A stretch of 64,000 bases of DNA from Bombyx mori (GCF_030269925.1 NC_085112.1:16183501-16247500), one strand, 5' to 3'; shown: positions 33,431 through 47,603, numbered from the stretch's first letter. Notes: generated by a model from the letters alone, not told the origin. Program-made: numbers and translations.

Positions 33431-34920
33431 CGACAGATAGAACGTTATTCAATTATATATTTCCGAAACTAAATGAGATACAAAAATTCCAAAAACACAC
33501 GTCCGTAGAGTTCGTATCCCTTATTTCGCCTAGCTATATAACTCGTTTTTGCTCTATGATCACATCGGACTTTGTTCTGCGGATGAGTCGATTTATTCTA
33601 TTCAACTCTTTAATGCTCTTTTCAACTATACTTCAGCTTAAGTTTACTCTAAAGAATACCGACCAATTCTATTTTAATCTAATTCAAGTTCTACTATCTG
33701 GATTTAAGGCTCTGATATCCGTTCTGTAACCAAATAACACCGGTTTAAGCAAATAATTGTGGCCCCAGCCAACGCTATCGTAAAAAGATAAGGACAAATG
33801 CAGGAAGCAGCGTTGAACTAATATTAATTCGTTCGTAACGCGCACCCTCGGGACGCGATGCTATCATTCAGCTAAACTGAGACACAGTAAAGGAGGTATC
33901 AGTGGGTGTAAACTCTCACCTTCTTACAGTTGAGCCACTTAAGGCCCGTTATTCATTAAATACAATTCTCTGAACACTCATTCATACCACGGATGCGTTT
34001 TGTAAACTAAAAAAAGGATTGTGTAGTTTTATGAAACCACGGTACAAGTGAAACTTTTTGTCATATTATAGACTTTTAACTCTGACAAACAAAATAGTGT
34101 GGAGCACTGGCACAATTAGTAATAGTCTATACACTACACGGTCAGATGCTGCGAACTATAGGCGCCGCCATATTGGCCTTGGCTGCTCTGACGAGCGCTT
34201 TTCACTTTATCCCTACTCCGCGGCCGACCGTCACGCGACATGCAACACACAGACGAAAAAGTTAGAGATTAATTACATAATGTGGAAGACTTATGAAAAA
34301 ATATCATATTTTCGTTGTATTTTTAAATTTGTCAAAAACTTCTAAACTTTATTACGCGTGCAGTAAATTTGTACGGTTTATACAATGATCTTAAAAGCGA
34401 TCGTATAATCTAAATCGTAGGATAGTCGCGGTTCCAATAAAAGCGCTATTTCGATCGTATGTCTCAAAATCCAAATGAAAATGTCAATAATCAAAACACT
34501 AACAAAATGCCACCATAAACTTCAATATTGCAATAACTCATTTAAGTCATTCAGGTCTTTGAAGATTAATAAATTGGGCCTTTATCTCTACGAATATTTT
34601 AGTATTATGGCATATCTTTTGACGGGTCTTATTGAGATTACTAATCAAAACGAAATTAATTTAAACATTAATGCAGTGAGGCACGATATTCGTAGCTAAT
34701 AGTTTGACTAAAACGTATCTCGACTACGTCACCCTAGGGCGCACAGATACTCACAATCCGTTATCAAAGAGTTTGAAGTAGAAAAGTTTCGAAGCGGTCA
34801 TTTCACTTACATTCAAACTTTGTAATTAACTTCGCCATTTCGAGATTTGAAATAATTTATTTTTAGTTTGACCTCGGCTTTACTTTATACTTACGTAACA
34901 TTGCATCAACTATTTTATTG
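33431..34920. other. Intergenic DNA, nothing recognised
   Basis: A second GC-richer patch lies near 34140-34255 ('ggcgccgccatattggcc', 'ccgcggccgaccgtcacg'). No gene or repeat was assigned. Confidence 0.45.
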
Positions 34921-34925
34921 TTACT

Positions 34926-35332
34926 AGTGGTGGCCCGGTAGTCGAAATTCGACTATAATTAATTGAAATTATAAGTTTGTACACTATTATGATTTTATTT
35001 TCAAAGACTAAGTAGAAAAGAGACTAATTAAACTTCTATAATCACAGATTTCGCCAATACTACACTTTATACAAATACTAATAAAGACAAACAACAAAAG
35101 TTTGACATCAATAAATAGAATGCATGCTGTGTGTGTCAAATACATGGTAGTGTGTGTAACGTTTTCTTTATTCATTTAATCTATCTTTTATGCATTATTT
35201 AAAAAAAAGCATTATCATTGTGCACTGCTTCTCTTTATTCTCAATAAGTGTGGAAAATTTCATACTCCTCCGTCCGCGCAATTTTCGTAAAAAGGGATAC
35301 AAAGTTTTTTCTTCACCTATTAATATATAGAT
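34926..35332 (+). repeat. Dispersed repeat family D, copy 2
   Basis: 'tggcccggtagtcgaaattc' to 'cctattaatatatagat'. Uninterrupted, about 407 bases, and used here as the reference for the split copy at 6841-7663. Confidence 0.75.
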
Positions 35333-35775
35333 TAGTTTTGAAGTTAAATCCCCCTGTATGCAACAAGTTAATTAATGATGTAATTGCAACTATGTCATGT
35401 GTATTTTTGATGGAAAAAATCACGGACTTTATAATTCACACGAATTAATATATTTTTAGCTCTCTTTACATATACATATATTTTTAAGTACGTAGCGTGA
35501 AGGGCTCACGAGTGCGCATCGTTAACAATTGATTTAAAACTATAGTCTAGATTTAGGTCATATCAAGCTATTTAACTAACACAATATCTACCGTATAAAA
35601 CAGAGAAGCGACAGCCCTATTCGTGCTGTAGTGGGAAGTAGCAGTTTATTTCGTTAACCACTTAACGACCGATTGACCTGACTACCAGTTCGTAGCGACG
35701 GATGTATCTACTGTGGGATTGATTCTACACTCACGACACCATTTTGTCGAGGAGTGAACAGATTTGTATTTAATT
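35333..35775. other. Intergenic DNA, nothing recognised
   Basis: No gene seen. Confidence 0.5.
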
Positions 35776-35776
35776 A

Positions 35777-36111
35777 ACTAGCTTTTGCCCTTGACTCCGT
35801 CCGCGTGGAATAGTTACTTTGGCATAACGTTAAATTTTACCCCCTTACGTAGAAACTCACTTACGTAGAAAATGAAAATATTTTTAAATTATAGAATGTT
35901 AAGGAGCTATTTAAACCCCTATTTTGAAACATTATTTATTGGTGCTCAATTTGTATTAGTCTTACCGTAATGTTATATAGCTTATAGCCTTTTTCAATAA
36001 ATGAGCTATCTAACACTGAAAGAATTTTTCAAATCGGACCAGTAGTTCATGAGATTAGCGCGATCAAACAAACAAACTCTTCAGCTTTATAATATTAGTA
36101 TAGATAGATAA
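35777..36111 (+). repeat. Dispersed repeat family F, copy 2
   Basis: 'gcttttgcccttgactccgt' to 'aatattagtatagataga'. It has internal deletions compared with copy 1 at 27740. Confidence 0.7.
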
Positions 36112-39095
36112 TGTAATATTATACCTTTCAACGAGCAATTCTTGTATATATACTTATATATATAATCTGAATCTCGGAAACGGCTCCAACGAATTTAATA
36201 AAATATAGTATACAGGGGATTTCGGGGGCGATAAATCGATCTAGCTATGATTTATTTTCAGAAAATGTTGTTTTATTCGTGTTTTCAATAATCAACTCTT
36301 CCCGACTCTTTAAAGAAACAACATGATGGCGTTATCAAAAAAAAAAAAAGATCAAAGCTCGGTCATCATCTAGTAGTCATAATAAACGTAACGTGTGCTT
36401 AATAGGCCCCTCTATAAAACTAAAGAAACTGTAAAATGAATTAGACATGAGTAGTGCTTTGAGTTCACACGGGGTGCCACTACAATCCTAACTAGTTATA
36501 CTGAGAAATAATCATGGGTTCTATTTTGAAGGGCCCGTTTACGAGTGCTATTGGCGATGTTTCATGTGCTAAAATGAACGAAGGCAAAAAAATTATAGTA
36601 CTTATGTAACTACATCGAATCTGGTGGTCTTTGAACTCATCTAACGGCTCACTCAATAAAAATCAAAAGAATTGTCATTCAGTTTGATCAGAGAGAAATA
36701 TAAAAAAATCAAAGTAATGTCGCAAAGTGAATGCTTTATATCCACTTTATCGTTTACTAGATTTACTCTTTGTAAAGGTTTTAAAGTACTTCGGTACACA
36801 AACTGGATAGCTTCGGATCGGAATCGAAAAGTTCTGACAGGAATGCAACTGTTGTGGTTTGTTTTAGCGTAAAGGCAGTATTAACTGACAAAAATAATTC
36901 ATTACTTTCGACTGGAGCGCAGGATGCACTTGAGCTCCAGTTCGGATCGGACCCATGTGGTTACTGAGAGATTGTTAGATTCCGTAGACAGTATATAATG
37001 AATGCAAATGCCCAGCTTTTAATAAAATTCATGTTCAGAGGAATGGCTCTCTTATACAATATTGCTGCGAAGATAAGACAAAATAGGGTTGCAATGGGTA
37101 TACCACCAGCTTCGTTCTATAAGCAATGGTTTTCCTCATGTTTACTTTTATAAGGATTTTAAATGAGTGCAATATAATAATGTCGTAAGATGCATTAGAT
37201 CTGCCGCCCCCAAGGCCATATAACGATCATGATTACTCTGTCAAAAGTGAAATAATTAAGAAGAAGAATAAACAAGTTCAGAGGATTTTAATGACAACAT
37301 TTTTACCATGAACATTGAGGCTAACTATGATACTAGTCTCATAATAGACGCCTGAACTTGATCGCGAACCTTTTACCCTTTTTCTCTTTTTTATATTTAC
37401 AGTTTTAAAATTAAATTCTATAATTTTGAAGATTATGTTCTTATAAAAATTTACAAACCCAAGAGCTGCGCTGTATTTCAATTAGAACAAGCGGGTAGCA
37501 ATTATTCTAAATGTTCACTACTTCAGCTGTGCATCAAATAAATTAGTTAATCAAATCTCTCAACATCAGCAAATATTCCTCAAACAATCTGCACAAAGCA
37601 AGATAAGACAAAGATTTCACCGAATTTAAACTGAATGAAAATATTTATTTAGCCAATGCAGACGCGCCAGACTTGGCAATAAATTCCGAAGACAAGATTA
37701 AACATGTCATGGGACCCCCATTTACTTAACGCAAATTTATGCAAATACCATTGTTGTTAATGTCTGGGCAAATTGTGAAGATGTTTTTGTTTCCGATAAG
37801 CTCTGGAAATGCCAATTGCGGCTGAATGAAGTAAGGCGTATTTAGTTCAGTAAGTTCCTAGGCCACGGATGGACCATAATCTACTTTAATCATGGTACTT
37901 CACTCACATCGATCTCTAGGTAGCTTCCTATATCTGGGTCAGACTTATCAGCGATATTGAGAATAATCCATTATAGCGTTAGGCTATGCAAACATTAAAG
38001 TTCGGACTTCAGTTACCAGGCGGTGGATCATTTTCACGTCTTATATAATTGACATTTAAAACTATACTAGCTGGTCTATCAGTTTTGATTCAGCCCTATA
38101 CTAGGCTAATAGAAGGGAGAAAGCATGTTTTGCCGATCTCAGGTGACTGGGAGAAGCGCAGGATAATGACAAAACACAATTTTCGTGCAGAAGGCATGCA
38201 GGCTGTGCGTTCATTTGATAAAACTTGGTATTGATTCGTTTGCGACTTTTGAAAATATTTATAAAAGTCGAAAATAGTCACGAAATCCGGTTATCGTAAT
38301 CAAGAAAATACCTTATTCACAATTACAGTTTCTAAGAAAATGTGGTCTTAATCTCACGTTTGCCTACATGTAGGATGTAGGATTCAAAATAACCCATACA
38401 ACTTGTATGTTTTACCTATTTTAGAACGCAAACAAATTCCAATACTCGAGATTTTTAATTACATAGAGCCTATCACTTTAAAAAATCTCAGTGCAGCACC
38501 ATAAAACCAAAACGATATAATCGTCAAACAAATATACATTGCCGATGAAAATAATAAAAAATAGCTGAATTAGAAAAGACACATCGATCTTTAACCTGAC
38601 CGATGTCTATCAATCAAATTGATCCAGCTAAATACCTCATCCTGCTACGCCAACGGCAGAAATCACAATCAAATACAAACCCTCTACTGATAACCATAAA
38701 GCTTATAGTACAATTGAAGCACTTGATGCATTCAGTAATCACAATGACTTGATTAATGAAACACATCGACTTGTACACGGAGAAGTGTCTAATCGTTACA
38801 TTGATGAATTACCGGTATTAACAGCGGTAAATTCAAATGCTTTAATGAAGACTTTTATTTTATCAAACTCTTTGAACTTGTCTTTAGTGAAATAATGACA
38901 TTGTTCTTATTTCCAGTGTGTCATGCGTTCTAAGTATAATAAACAGTACTGATGATATAGTGTTGATGGTAGAACTAAGCATGATGCCAGAAGGGGCAGG
39001 TATCACGACATTGTTTAACTCTGCCACAATCATTCGAGCGTTCCAATTTTGACAAAGCCAAATTAAATTTGACATACCTACATATACTAACTAGA
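36112..39095. other. Intergenic DNA, nothing recognised
   Basis: About 3 kb of AT-rich DNA with short, unconserved open frames only. Confidence 0.5.
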
Positions 39096-39097
39096 AC

Positions 39098-39517
39098 TAG
39101 AGGTCCCGCAGTAGTCGAAATTCGACTATAATTAATTGGAATTGTAAGTTTGTACACTGTTATGATTGTATTTTATACTTCTATAATCACAAATTTCGCC
39201 AAGGCTACTCTATAAAAAATATTAATAAAGACAAACAATATTTAATCTATTCTCAATTTGACCACAGACGTCAAGAACAAAAGTTTGACAATAAATAGTA
39301 TGCATGCGTGTGTGCGTCAAATACATGGTATGTAGTGTGTGTAATGTTTTCTTTAATGATTTAATGTATATGTTATGAATTATTTAAAAAAAATATTAGC
39401 ATTGTGCACTTCTTCTCTATATTCTCTATAAGTGTGGAAAATTTCATACTCCTCCGTCCGCGCAATTTTCGTAAAAAGGGATACAAAATTTTTGCTTCAC
39501 GTATTAATATATAGATA
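39098..39517 (+). repeat. Dispersed repeat family D, copy 3
   Basis: 'aggtcccgcagtagtcgaaa' to 'cacgtattaatatatagat'. It matches copy 2 closely. Confidence 0.75.
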
Positions 39518-40200
39518 TGGAATTTCTGACGAAACCATGTTTCTGGATTAGGTGATGATGTTATATTCTCTGTAATACGAGAGCTGTTTGGAATTTTGTC
39601 GGTCGTAAAATTCAAGTGGCGCAAACTAGTACTGATTTAGCCGATTTAGGGGAAAACCAGTTCCATTTCGATTTCATTTTTCGTTATCGGATTTCAAACT
39701 TTCATTTTGACCTTTTCTATGTCTCTTTTTATTAATGTATATTATTTTGGAGATTCACCACGATTCTGGTTTCAAAGTCAGGCAGTTATCAAAAACTACC
39801 AGACGAAAAGACAGAAATTCTATTTATTTTGATAGTTTACAATATATTACTATACAGCATCGTAAACAATGCGTCGTACGTCAGTTAAGTTGAATTTGGC
39901 TGTGAGCTTTGCCTTATTGTTCTTTCCTGCTTTATAGCGAAAAGAGATGATAACATTTAGATGGGAAGATGTTTATATCCTTGTGGGTATCGACACTATA
40001 CACGACACGGACAGAGCGCTTTACAAGCTTTTAACGATTTAAAGTTTACGGGTCTATATATTTTATATACTTATATAGATAAAATGCCTTCAGAATCAAG
40101 TGATAGTTGGCACATTTGATGAAGCTGTCATGAACATAATATTTTATATACTTAAAACAAACAAAATAAATAACTGCAAGAGAATTTGAAGCTATTTGTA
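39518..40200. other. Intergenic DNA, nothing recognised
   Basis: No gene seen. Confidence 0.5.
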
Positions 40201-40204
40201 ACTA

Positions 40205-40556
40205 TGCCGGTGCTTAGATCTCGCAGGCACGTACCATAATGAAATAATAACAAATTCACTCACATTAACAACTACTTCAAGGAAGCGAAAATTATAATTT
40301 GCGTAGTAACTGAAAGCATAAGTATAAGCAGTAGGTACATATTGTAAGCACGCACGAGAAGGTACCATCATCCTACCCACTGAACGGTGGAACAGTAGTT
40401 ATACAATACAGAATAGGCCACATACATAGACATCAGGCACAAGTTAGCAGATGACATTCACATCGTGATCTATATACCGGTAACCGGTAACTCTATACCG
40501 GTAACCGCTTAACACAAGGTGAACTGTAAGCTAGTGCACCCGTCCATGCAATTTAA
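40205..40556 (+). repeat. Diverged Bm1 SINE with partial head (plus)
   Basis: 'gccggtgcttagatctcgca' followed by 'ggcacgtacca' is a decayed tRNA-like head. 'cgaaaattataatttgcgta' is the Bm1 linker. Body traces and a tail at 'gcacccgtccatgcaattt' follow. A short tandem duplication with TATACCGGTAACC lies at about 40473-40507. Confidence 0.6.
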
Positions 40557-42535
40557 AAGATACGTAATAATATATCATGATTTAAAGGATCTACTTTCCA
40601 ATCCTAAATGGTTTCGTACATTTCAATTCTCTAATTGTTTCATTCCATATCCATAAAATTTAATTTCTTTTTAGAGAGAGTGAATTGTTTTAATTTGCAA
40701 ATGGAAGCATGTCGTGGGCCGGATAATTCTAATTCCGGCTTAAAGTCTATCCACATATATCCCGGCTATATTGTAATATAATTGCATAAGGGTGAAGAAG
40801 ACAGGGCAGAGTCGTTTTAAAGGGCCTTCTGTCTATTAGAATTAAAAAAGGTTTATAAATATAGTATTGCATATAAATATAGTATAGTATGCCTAAGGAC
40901 AGTTCCTTTGTACGGCAGGTCATAATATTCTATTGTATTATAATTTATCAGTAGTAACATGTTATATTTACGATTATTTTAAGTCTTAATCATCTGTAAC
41001 CAATAAGATAATAGCGCATTCTCGAGTGTAAATTTCACGCCTAAAACGCTCAGCTCATACTTCAACACATAATCCACAAACTTCATTTTTGGATATTGAA
41101 AAATACCTTAAAATAACAATCTCTGTTCCTAAAGAAAATTATCTCTCACTTACGTAAAAGATAAAGCCCAAATTGAACTTTTAACAAAGAAGAGCTGGAT
41201 TAGCGAAATGATAGGAAAGCTCGAAGCTTGCCCCGTGCACTCTAACGAGTGTTCGTGAAAAACTTTAATAAAAACTAATATAACGCACCAAGATAAAAGC
41301 TCCTGCTATTATAGACAAAGGAAAACGTGAAAGTGCTTATGATAACATGCGAAATGTAAAGAAGGCTAGAAGCACTTCTGTTTGAAATTGCTCGTGAATT
41401 GCTGCGGAAACGGTTTTGAGTATTAGCGCGCTTGGGATGTTATCACCTGCCTACTTACAGCTTTGGTGTGGGGCCATAGTATTTATACCTTACTACAAAT
41501 AATTACACAATTGAGTCGTCTATTATCAAAGGTGGCAATCTGTACATTTGGACAAAAAAATATTATTGATATGTCAATACAGATTGATTTGAATATAATC
41601 GTCTCCTTCAAAGAATACGGTTCAAAACCTGCACTAAATAAAGGTTAATACTTAACCTGTTATTTATCTAAGATGTCGTTCAGAAGAGTTTTGTGACTGC
41701 CAATGGAATACAAAGTCAATAATTCGTTTTTCTGATTTACCAATAATTGTCCAAAAGTCACATTGCCGGCTTTGATAATAGTCGACTCGACATGTATTAA
41801 TTAAAAGATGCTTCATCATGAATGAGGCTCTTAAGCACGTGTTTGACTTAATATAGCTAGTTTTTTTCAGTTTATTTGTTTTATGTCGTTCTTGTATTTC
41901 ATAATATTTATATAAGATCGTTTAACTTTCGTAGTTAATGTTAATAGTTTATATTACTAATTAAAAAGATAGTGAAGCATCTGAATGAACTTTACTGTAT
42001 TGAAGTGTACCGAAAGCTCAAGACTTTCAAGCACTTGTTCCGAATAAAGTTGTAACAAAGGAGATACGATGTTTTTACTGTATATGAAGTTGGTCAGCGT
42101 CCGATACCGAGGTGCTTTGAGCTCAAGATACTTTTAAGTTTAGTACAAATGCACAAACTTGAAAAGTTACTGACTTCAGAGCTTTTGTCAGACTATTTTA
42201 CAAAATAATATTATAATACCAGGAGATACTTGCTTAACTGTGGCACTATTAGTTCTCAAGGTATGGTTGGCTTATAAATCCATCCGTCACTACGACTCAC
42301 AAGAATCTATTATGAGTTTTCACAAGTGTCAGACATCTTTTCCCAAGTTACTATAAACTAGACTACTTTCCTTTTGTCTTCTTCTTCTTTGGGAAAAGAA
42401 AGTGCTTTTCGAAGACTGAATATAATATTTTGCTACCTAAAACATAACAGTCGCACATATTAGACAGCGGATTTTCTGCCTCATCATCACCATACCTTCA
42501 CACTAAATTTGCGGTAAGGCCAAGTTTGTACCTAT
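40557..42535. other. Intergenic DNA, nothing recognised
   Basis: No gene seen. Confidence 0.5.
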
Positions 42536-42539
42536 GCCT

Positions 42540-43330
42540 GCAAAACTTAAAATATCTATTTCTCCTCTTTGTCGATAATCCTCAATACTGAAAGTCGTGG
42601 CCTCTTTCAATAACTCTCTTGTAGTATTTCTCTTTATCTTGGGTTAACTCAGTTTATTTTTGGCTGTAAGGATGGCTTTGTGGACTGGGGTACTGAAGGT
42701 AGAGCAGAAGGTAGATCTTGTCAGACCAGTGCAATGGACTTCTGCTTCTGGGCTCGCTTCACCATCCTAGGCTTGCTACTAGCAGCTTTTCTAAATTATC
42801 GTCTCTCTTTCTGGTAATGTGTATAAAGAAGTTGGAATTTTTAGGCGTTCATGGTGCTGAGCAGCATTGGAATCTTGAGCTCCGTAAGAATGGTTTCGAT
42901 GGGTTGGTGTTCTCTCCAATGAACCCCGAGTATTATCCTCCAGCACAATATGTCAAGCGCGCGCTTCGATACACAAGCGGGTGTATCGAACATTTAATAT
43001 TTTTTTCCAAGAAAAATTTGGGTGTTCTCGTTTCGTCCTTATTCAGAATATTTACAGTCGACACCTAAAGAGTTCACTTCATACGTTATTAAGTTTCTGG
43101 TCGGGGTAAAAATTGGATCAGCGGTGAGCAAAACTATTTCGACCTTGATCCCATTTTTCCATAGTATTGTGCCTGGGTACCCAACAGAGAGTCACCTTAT
43201 CACTGTTACCTAGTTTGTTTAGAGTTGTCAGTGAGTTTGGACGCAGTCTCAGTTCTATGTGTAAAGCTTTAAGATACCCTTGACTATCTCTTTTTCTTCC
43301 CAGCTATTCACTCCAAAGTGTGTTGTTTGG
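42540..43330 (-). pseudogene. LINE remnants: RNase H piece and ORF2 C-terminus
   Basis: Read on the minus strand, 43250-43080 encodes LTTLNKLGNSDKVTLCWVPR followed by HNTMEKWDQGRNSFAH. This fits the RNase H end of Jockey/R1-type LINE ORF2, where the usual pattern is VTLCWVPGH, then GNE.AD.LA. The key GNE/AD part is degraded and a stop follows. Further along, about 42850-42590, FFIHITRKRDDNLEKLLVAS, then a HWSDKI trace and LTQDKEKYYKRVIERGHDFQ resemble the C-terminal tail of another LINE class (DNLE.L..G.., RW.DQI, AQDR..WR, GHDPQ). They may be two adjacent insertions. All frames are broken. Confidence 0.6.
42965..42990. repeat. Hairpin, 10-bp perfect arms
   Basis: TTCGATACAC (42965-42974), six bases, GTGTATCGAA (42981-42990). 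It sits between the two LINE remnants. Confidence 0.85.
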
Positions 43331-45708
43331 CTTTGATGTGAATCCACGGAGAGACGCGAACTTTATTACGAGACTTGCATCGATGGACAAAAAAGAAACA
43401 GATCGAAACCAGTTACTTTTAGATTTATATGGCGATATAGGAAAGACAATATGTTGACCAAATTACGGAAATTAAGAGAATTGAAATCTTCAGATATTGG
43501 ATTCTTACTTGATTCATCTATGCTCACGAAAAATTCTAAACTTTTGTTAAAAAATGCAAAAAATATGGTCAGGCCTAAGTTTTACAAGTATGTATGGTCC
43601 ATAACCGTACTGTTCTGTTACATATGGACGATACTAGCCCACCAGTCGTGATTGTTTCTCGGGATAATTTAAAAATGATTATACTATAGATGATTCCTTC
43701 ATAGAAACCTACATAGATACATATTACTACGTACTACCCATAGCATCACTAATAAGAATCTTATTATGAATACTAGGTTCATACAAACTACAATACTAGA
43801 ATGCTGTCTGGTATTTGTGCTACGAAATAATGTAGTCTCTAACTTAACGTCTACGGTCTTTATTCTCCTCCGAGAACAAAGGCAACTCGTCTGTGAAGTA
43901 TATTTCTTGATGTTTTAGAGTTGTTCTGCTATTCCATCATGTCCACAAATAACAAATTATTTCGAACAAATGAGCCCCAAAAACACAATCAGACATAATT
44001 ACATACCGAAACATTTCTCCGACAAACAGTTTACCGAAGGCATTTTTCGTACATCTAATGCGCGTGCTAATCACCGAATATCAGCCAGAGAAAGAGCCAA
44101 ATTACGAGCCCACTAGATGATTTTTTGCCGATCTATCAAAAGGGATATGCGAACACTTACTATTCGATTTGTTCCGATAGAATTGGATTTATTCGGTTTG
44201 GAAAAACATTTATCTGTTATAAAAAATATCACATCAGTGCTATCATCATTATATTTTAATTGAACAAATAAGCTCAAAGAATATTGAAGTACAAAAACGA
44301 AGCTATGAGAATGCTATCATTCGAACTGACACTATGAAAACATAGAAGCAGTAATGATAATAATGGCAGTATTCATGGTAACTGTGAGCCCGCCCTAATG
44401 CAAAACACACCTGTTACATATAATACTAATAATATTTTCTTTCAAGAGGAATTCGCCGGACTTCTGTCCTCCACTGGGGATGGCTGGCGAGGCATGTTGG
44501 AGTCGAACCGACTAAAAACCTCCGGTCGCTCAACAGCCCACGTCCGAACCTCGCATGAAACAGAACTCATGAAGAGGCAAGGGAGAGAGCGAAGCGTTTA
44601 GTACGGAGTACATCTCTCTCATCACCCTCCCCCAATGCTAATCAAAATAACTTTTACGTACTTAATAAATTGTGACTAAGGATACGCTATTTTACTTGAC
44701 TGACCTCTGGGACGATGCAGGGCTTACAGGGCATGACCACTTTCAGAAGCACCGTGCATCGTAGCAGAAGAGAGCCGACCACAATGCCCTCTTCGCACAA
44801 TAAGGATCTCTTTTGTGTTTACCTACTACCGAGGTATAGTTGCGCGGTGCTTGCGGGTCTTTGGAGGTGATGCGCGATTCAATTTCTGAACATTAGTCAT
44901 CTGGTAGAAGGTGAGCTCTCTTCTTTTTTTACACTAATTCGCTATTGTAGAGTATAGGAGAAGAGATTTCCCCCGACTCCTTCTTCCGTAAAAGTTGAGC
45001 CTCTTTGTTGATTAAAGGGTCAATGAAGACCCCCGATTTGTATGTATGACATTAAATAATTTAATTTTTGTCAGAGCAGCTTAATATTCAAATCTTTTTA
45101 GGTTTATATTTTATTAATGTCCACGAACATATACCTAAATGTATGCTTGAACACCAAACTGTAAACATATATGTTTTTCATTCATTAAATGTTACTTACC
45201 ACTTACCAAGGTTTCTAGCCACTGCTATAATAAAAAGAAAAATTAAAATAAGGCCAATCCCGAAACGTCACATCTTAAACAATTTAAAACGTTTCGATTT
45301 TCAAGCAACCCGCAAACAAACACGCCCTGACTAGTAAAGGGAGGTTTGAATCCCTCCAAACGATTTATTTCCCCTCTCATCCCTAGAGGATCTTCTTATC
45401 GACTCGACTCATACCAGATGATATATGCGACTCGCAATCTCCGAGATGTTTCATTTAGATTATTCCACGTAAGACCTGCAGGGAAATAATTTAATTGGCG
45501 TCCGTGAGATCAGAAAGTAAGATCTTGTTACGGTTTACAAGCGTTCAATTCTCAAATCCGCTCGGGATGACAACTGGATATAGGAATTAGGTTTACTTAC
45601 GGAGCTTTGTTACTTAATTTACGAGACAATAATATTTCAGTGCTTTATCAAATACGTAAATGGCCCGTGTGTTGACTTAAAATATCACCTCGCCGATATT
45701 TCCCGTAA
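43331..45708. other. Intergenic DNA, nothing recognised
   Basis: Includes a GC-richer patch at 44445-44635 with no recognised protein in any frame. Confidence 0.45.
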
Positions 45709-45709
45709 G

Positions 45710-45897
45710 TTTTTTTTTTATTGCTTAGATGGGTGGACGAGCTCACAGCCCACCTGGTGTTAAGTGGTTGCTAAAGCCAGACATCTACAACGTAAATGCG
45801 CCACCCACCTTGAGATATAAATTCTAAGGTCTCAGTGTAGTTACAAAGGCTGCCCCACCCTTTAAACCGAAACGCATTACAGCTTCACGGTAGAAAC
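45710..45897 (-). repeat. Bm1 SINE fragment (minus)
   Basis: 'tttttttttattgcttagat' to 'acagcttcacggtagaaa'. It stops inside the Bm1 body. Confidence 0.92.
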
Positions 45898-46105
45898 AAT
45901 GACTTTGACAATCACCGGAAAATAGGCAATAGCATTTACTTAGCATTACACTAGTGTAGTGTAATCGATTTCTTCTGATACGTGGTTTCCAGGTTCCATA
46001 ATATGATGGCTTTAATGAATGCTGCCTTAATACATGAGGTCTAAGTCTCAGTGTTATTGTTTACTAGTTATTTAGCGTTACAAATTTCCTGCAGAAACGT
46101 TTAGA

Positions 46106-46300
46106 GCAGGCGAGCTCATACTAGCACGGTCTGCTACCAATAATTAACCCACTGAGTTCCTCGCCGGATCTTCTCACTGCTCTTGCTAGGGTCAGTGTTA
46201 GCGACACTCCGGTTTGAGCCCCGTGAGCTCACCTACACACGTTAGGGCGAAGCTGAAATAGCCTCTCAAGGCTATCAGCATAGGTAGGAGGAAAAAAACA
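46106..46300 (+). repeat. LINE 3' end, family C, copy 3
   Basis: 'ccactgagttcctcgccgga', 'ctcttgctagggtcagtg', 'gccccgtgagctcacctac', 'gcctctcaaggctatcagc' and an A-rich tail. Confidence 0.75.
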
Positions 46301-46838
46301 ATAATTAGTGTACGCGGAAGTATTTTATGGGTGCATGCTTTGTCATCGTCATTCGAGTTAGAGAAATTGATGCCTGTCTGGGATTAAAGCTCTCGCATAT
46401 TTAAAGCACTCGATACGACTGCCCTATGCATCTTACCAGTTAGTTCGTGGACGCTCTGCAGACAAGAAACTCACTAAACGTATTTGTGTTGAGCTCGCAA
46501 AAGAATATTGCTTTCCGTTTATATTCATGTAACATCTATATGATTTATTACAGAAATTTTAAAAGAGGTTATAATATGTTATACAGATGACATAAATGGT
46601 ATATTGAATATTGAAACATTAGAAATATAAAAACATTTTTGAATATTGAAATATAATAAACATAAAAAACTGGTGAAATAATAACTTTAAATGTTGTTTC
46701 TTTTTATAGAGCAACTCAGTTTCTGCTATAGTTTTACTGGGCTAAACTTTATTTTAATGTAAATAAAATAATACATAATATGTAGAGAACTAGTGCATTA
46801 CTAGCATTATGCTCGATAATAAATCTCTTACTTTATAT
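46301..46838. other. Intergenic DNA, nothing recognised
   Basis: No gene seen. Confidence 0.5.
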
Positions 46839-46840
46839 CT

Positions 46841-47080
46841 TATCTATATATATAAAAGAAAGTCGTGTTAGTTACACTATTTATAACTCAAGAACGGCTG
46901 AACTGATTTCGCTGAAAATTGGTGAGGAGGTAGCTTAGAACCTGGAAAAGGACATAGGATACTTTTTATCACATTCCCGTGGGACGTGACATAAAACGTG
47001 GTATAACAAAATGCAAATGATATGGAATAACAAAACGCAACTGACAGCTAAACGTAATGTAGTCTATGGTTAATTATAGT
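46841..47080 (+). repeat. Dispersed lepidopteran repeat (Helitron- or retroposon-like)
   Basis: 'tatatatataaaagaaagtc', 'aactcaagaacggctgaact', 'gctgaaaattggtgaggagg' and 'acattcccgtgggacgtgac' form a pattern frequent in moth genomes. Ends were not resolved. Confidence 0.45.
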
Positions 47081-47600
47081 AGAATTTTGAAGTTGACCGG
47101 TTGATGTGTTTGAAATAAACCGTGTGGCGGAACACAGTTCGCCAGGTCCACTAGTTAGTAATATATTAAATGTCCTAAAAGTTCTAATCCCGAATGAAAA
47201 TATAATAACATACAAAAATACACTCAAAGCTGAAGACATCGTTGTATTCAGTCATTCATTTTCGCTCAATCCGACCTCTATTCAAGACGATAAGCTTAAG
47301 AATAGCGGATCATTAATCATACGAAACTGGTTTTTTGTAGTTCAGCTACGGTAGCCCCTCGTGGTCGAGTGGCATGATTTACTGGACGAGAAAACCTATA
47401 TTATGGATGGCCAAAGGAAAATCTTTAGTTGAAGATAATCCTTGGGTGCTTCAGAGATTTATTGGTGTGAACGAAGAATTTTCGTTCGCTCAGATACGCT
47501 AACGTTATGGGAATTATGAATGTGTAATTTGAATAGTTACATAGCAAAACGTACATAAAAGTACTTGATGATGATATATATTTATATATATCCTACCTGC
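47081..47600. other. Intergenic DNA, nothing recognised
   Basis: No gene seen. Confidence 0.5.
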
Positions 47601-47603
47601 TAC

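Noticed and set aside
36112..39095. Hidden gene in the long repeat-poor stretch
   Set aside because: I read the longest frames on both strands and found no conserved motif, signal peptide or splice pattern.
42718..43068. Open frame of 116 codons on the plus strand
   Set aside because: It is antisense to the LINE remnants on the minus strand.
43380..43651. Possible exon (LRKLRELKSSDIGFLLDSS)
   Set aside because: No start, splice sites or family match. AT-rich codons fit chance.
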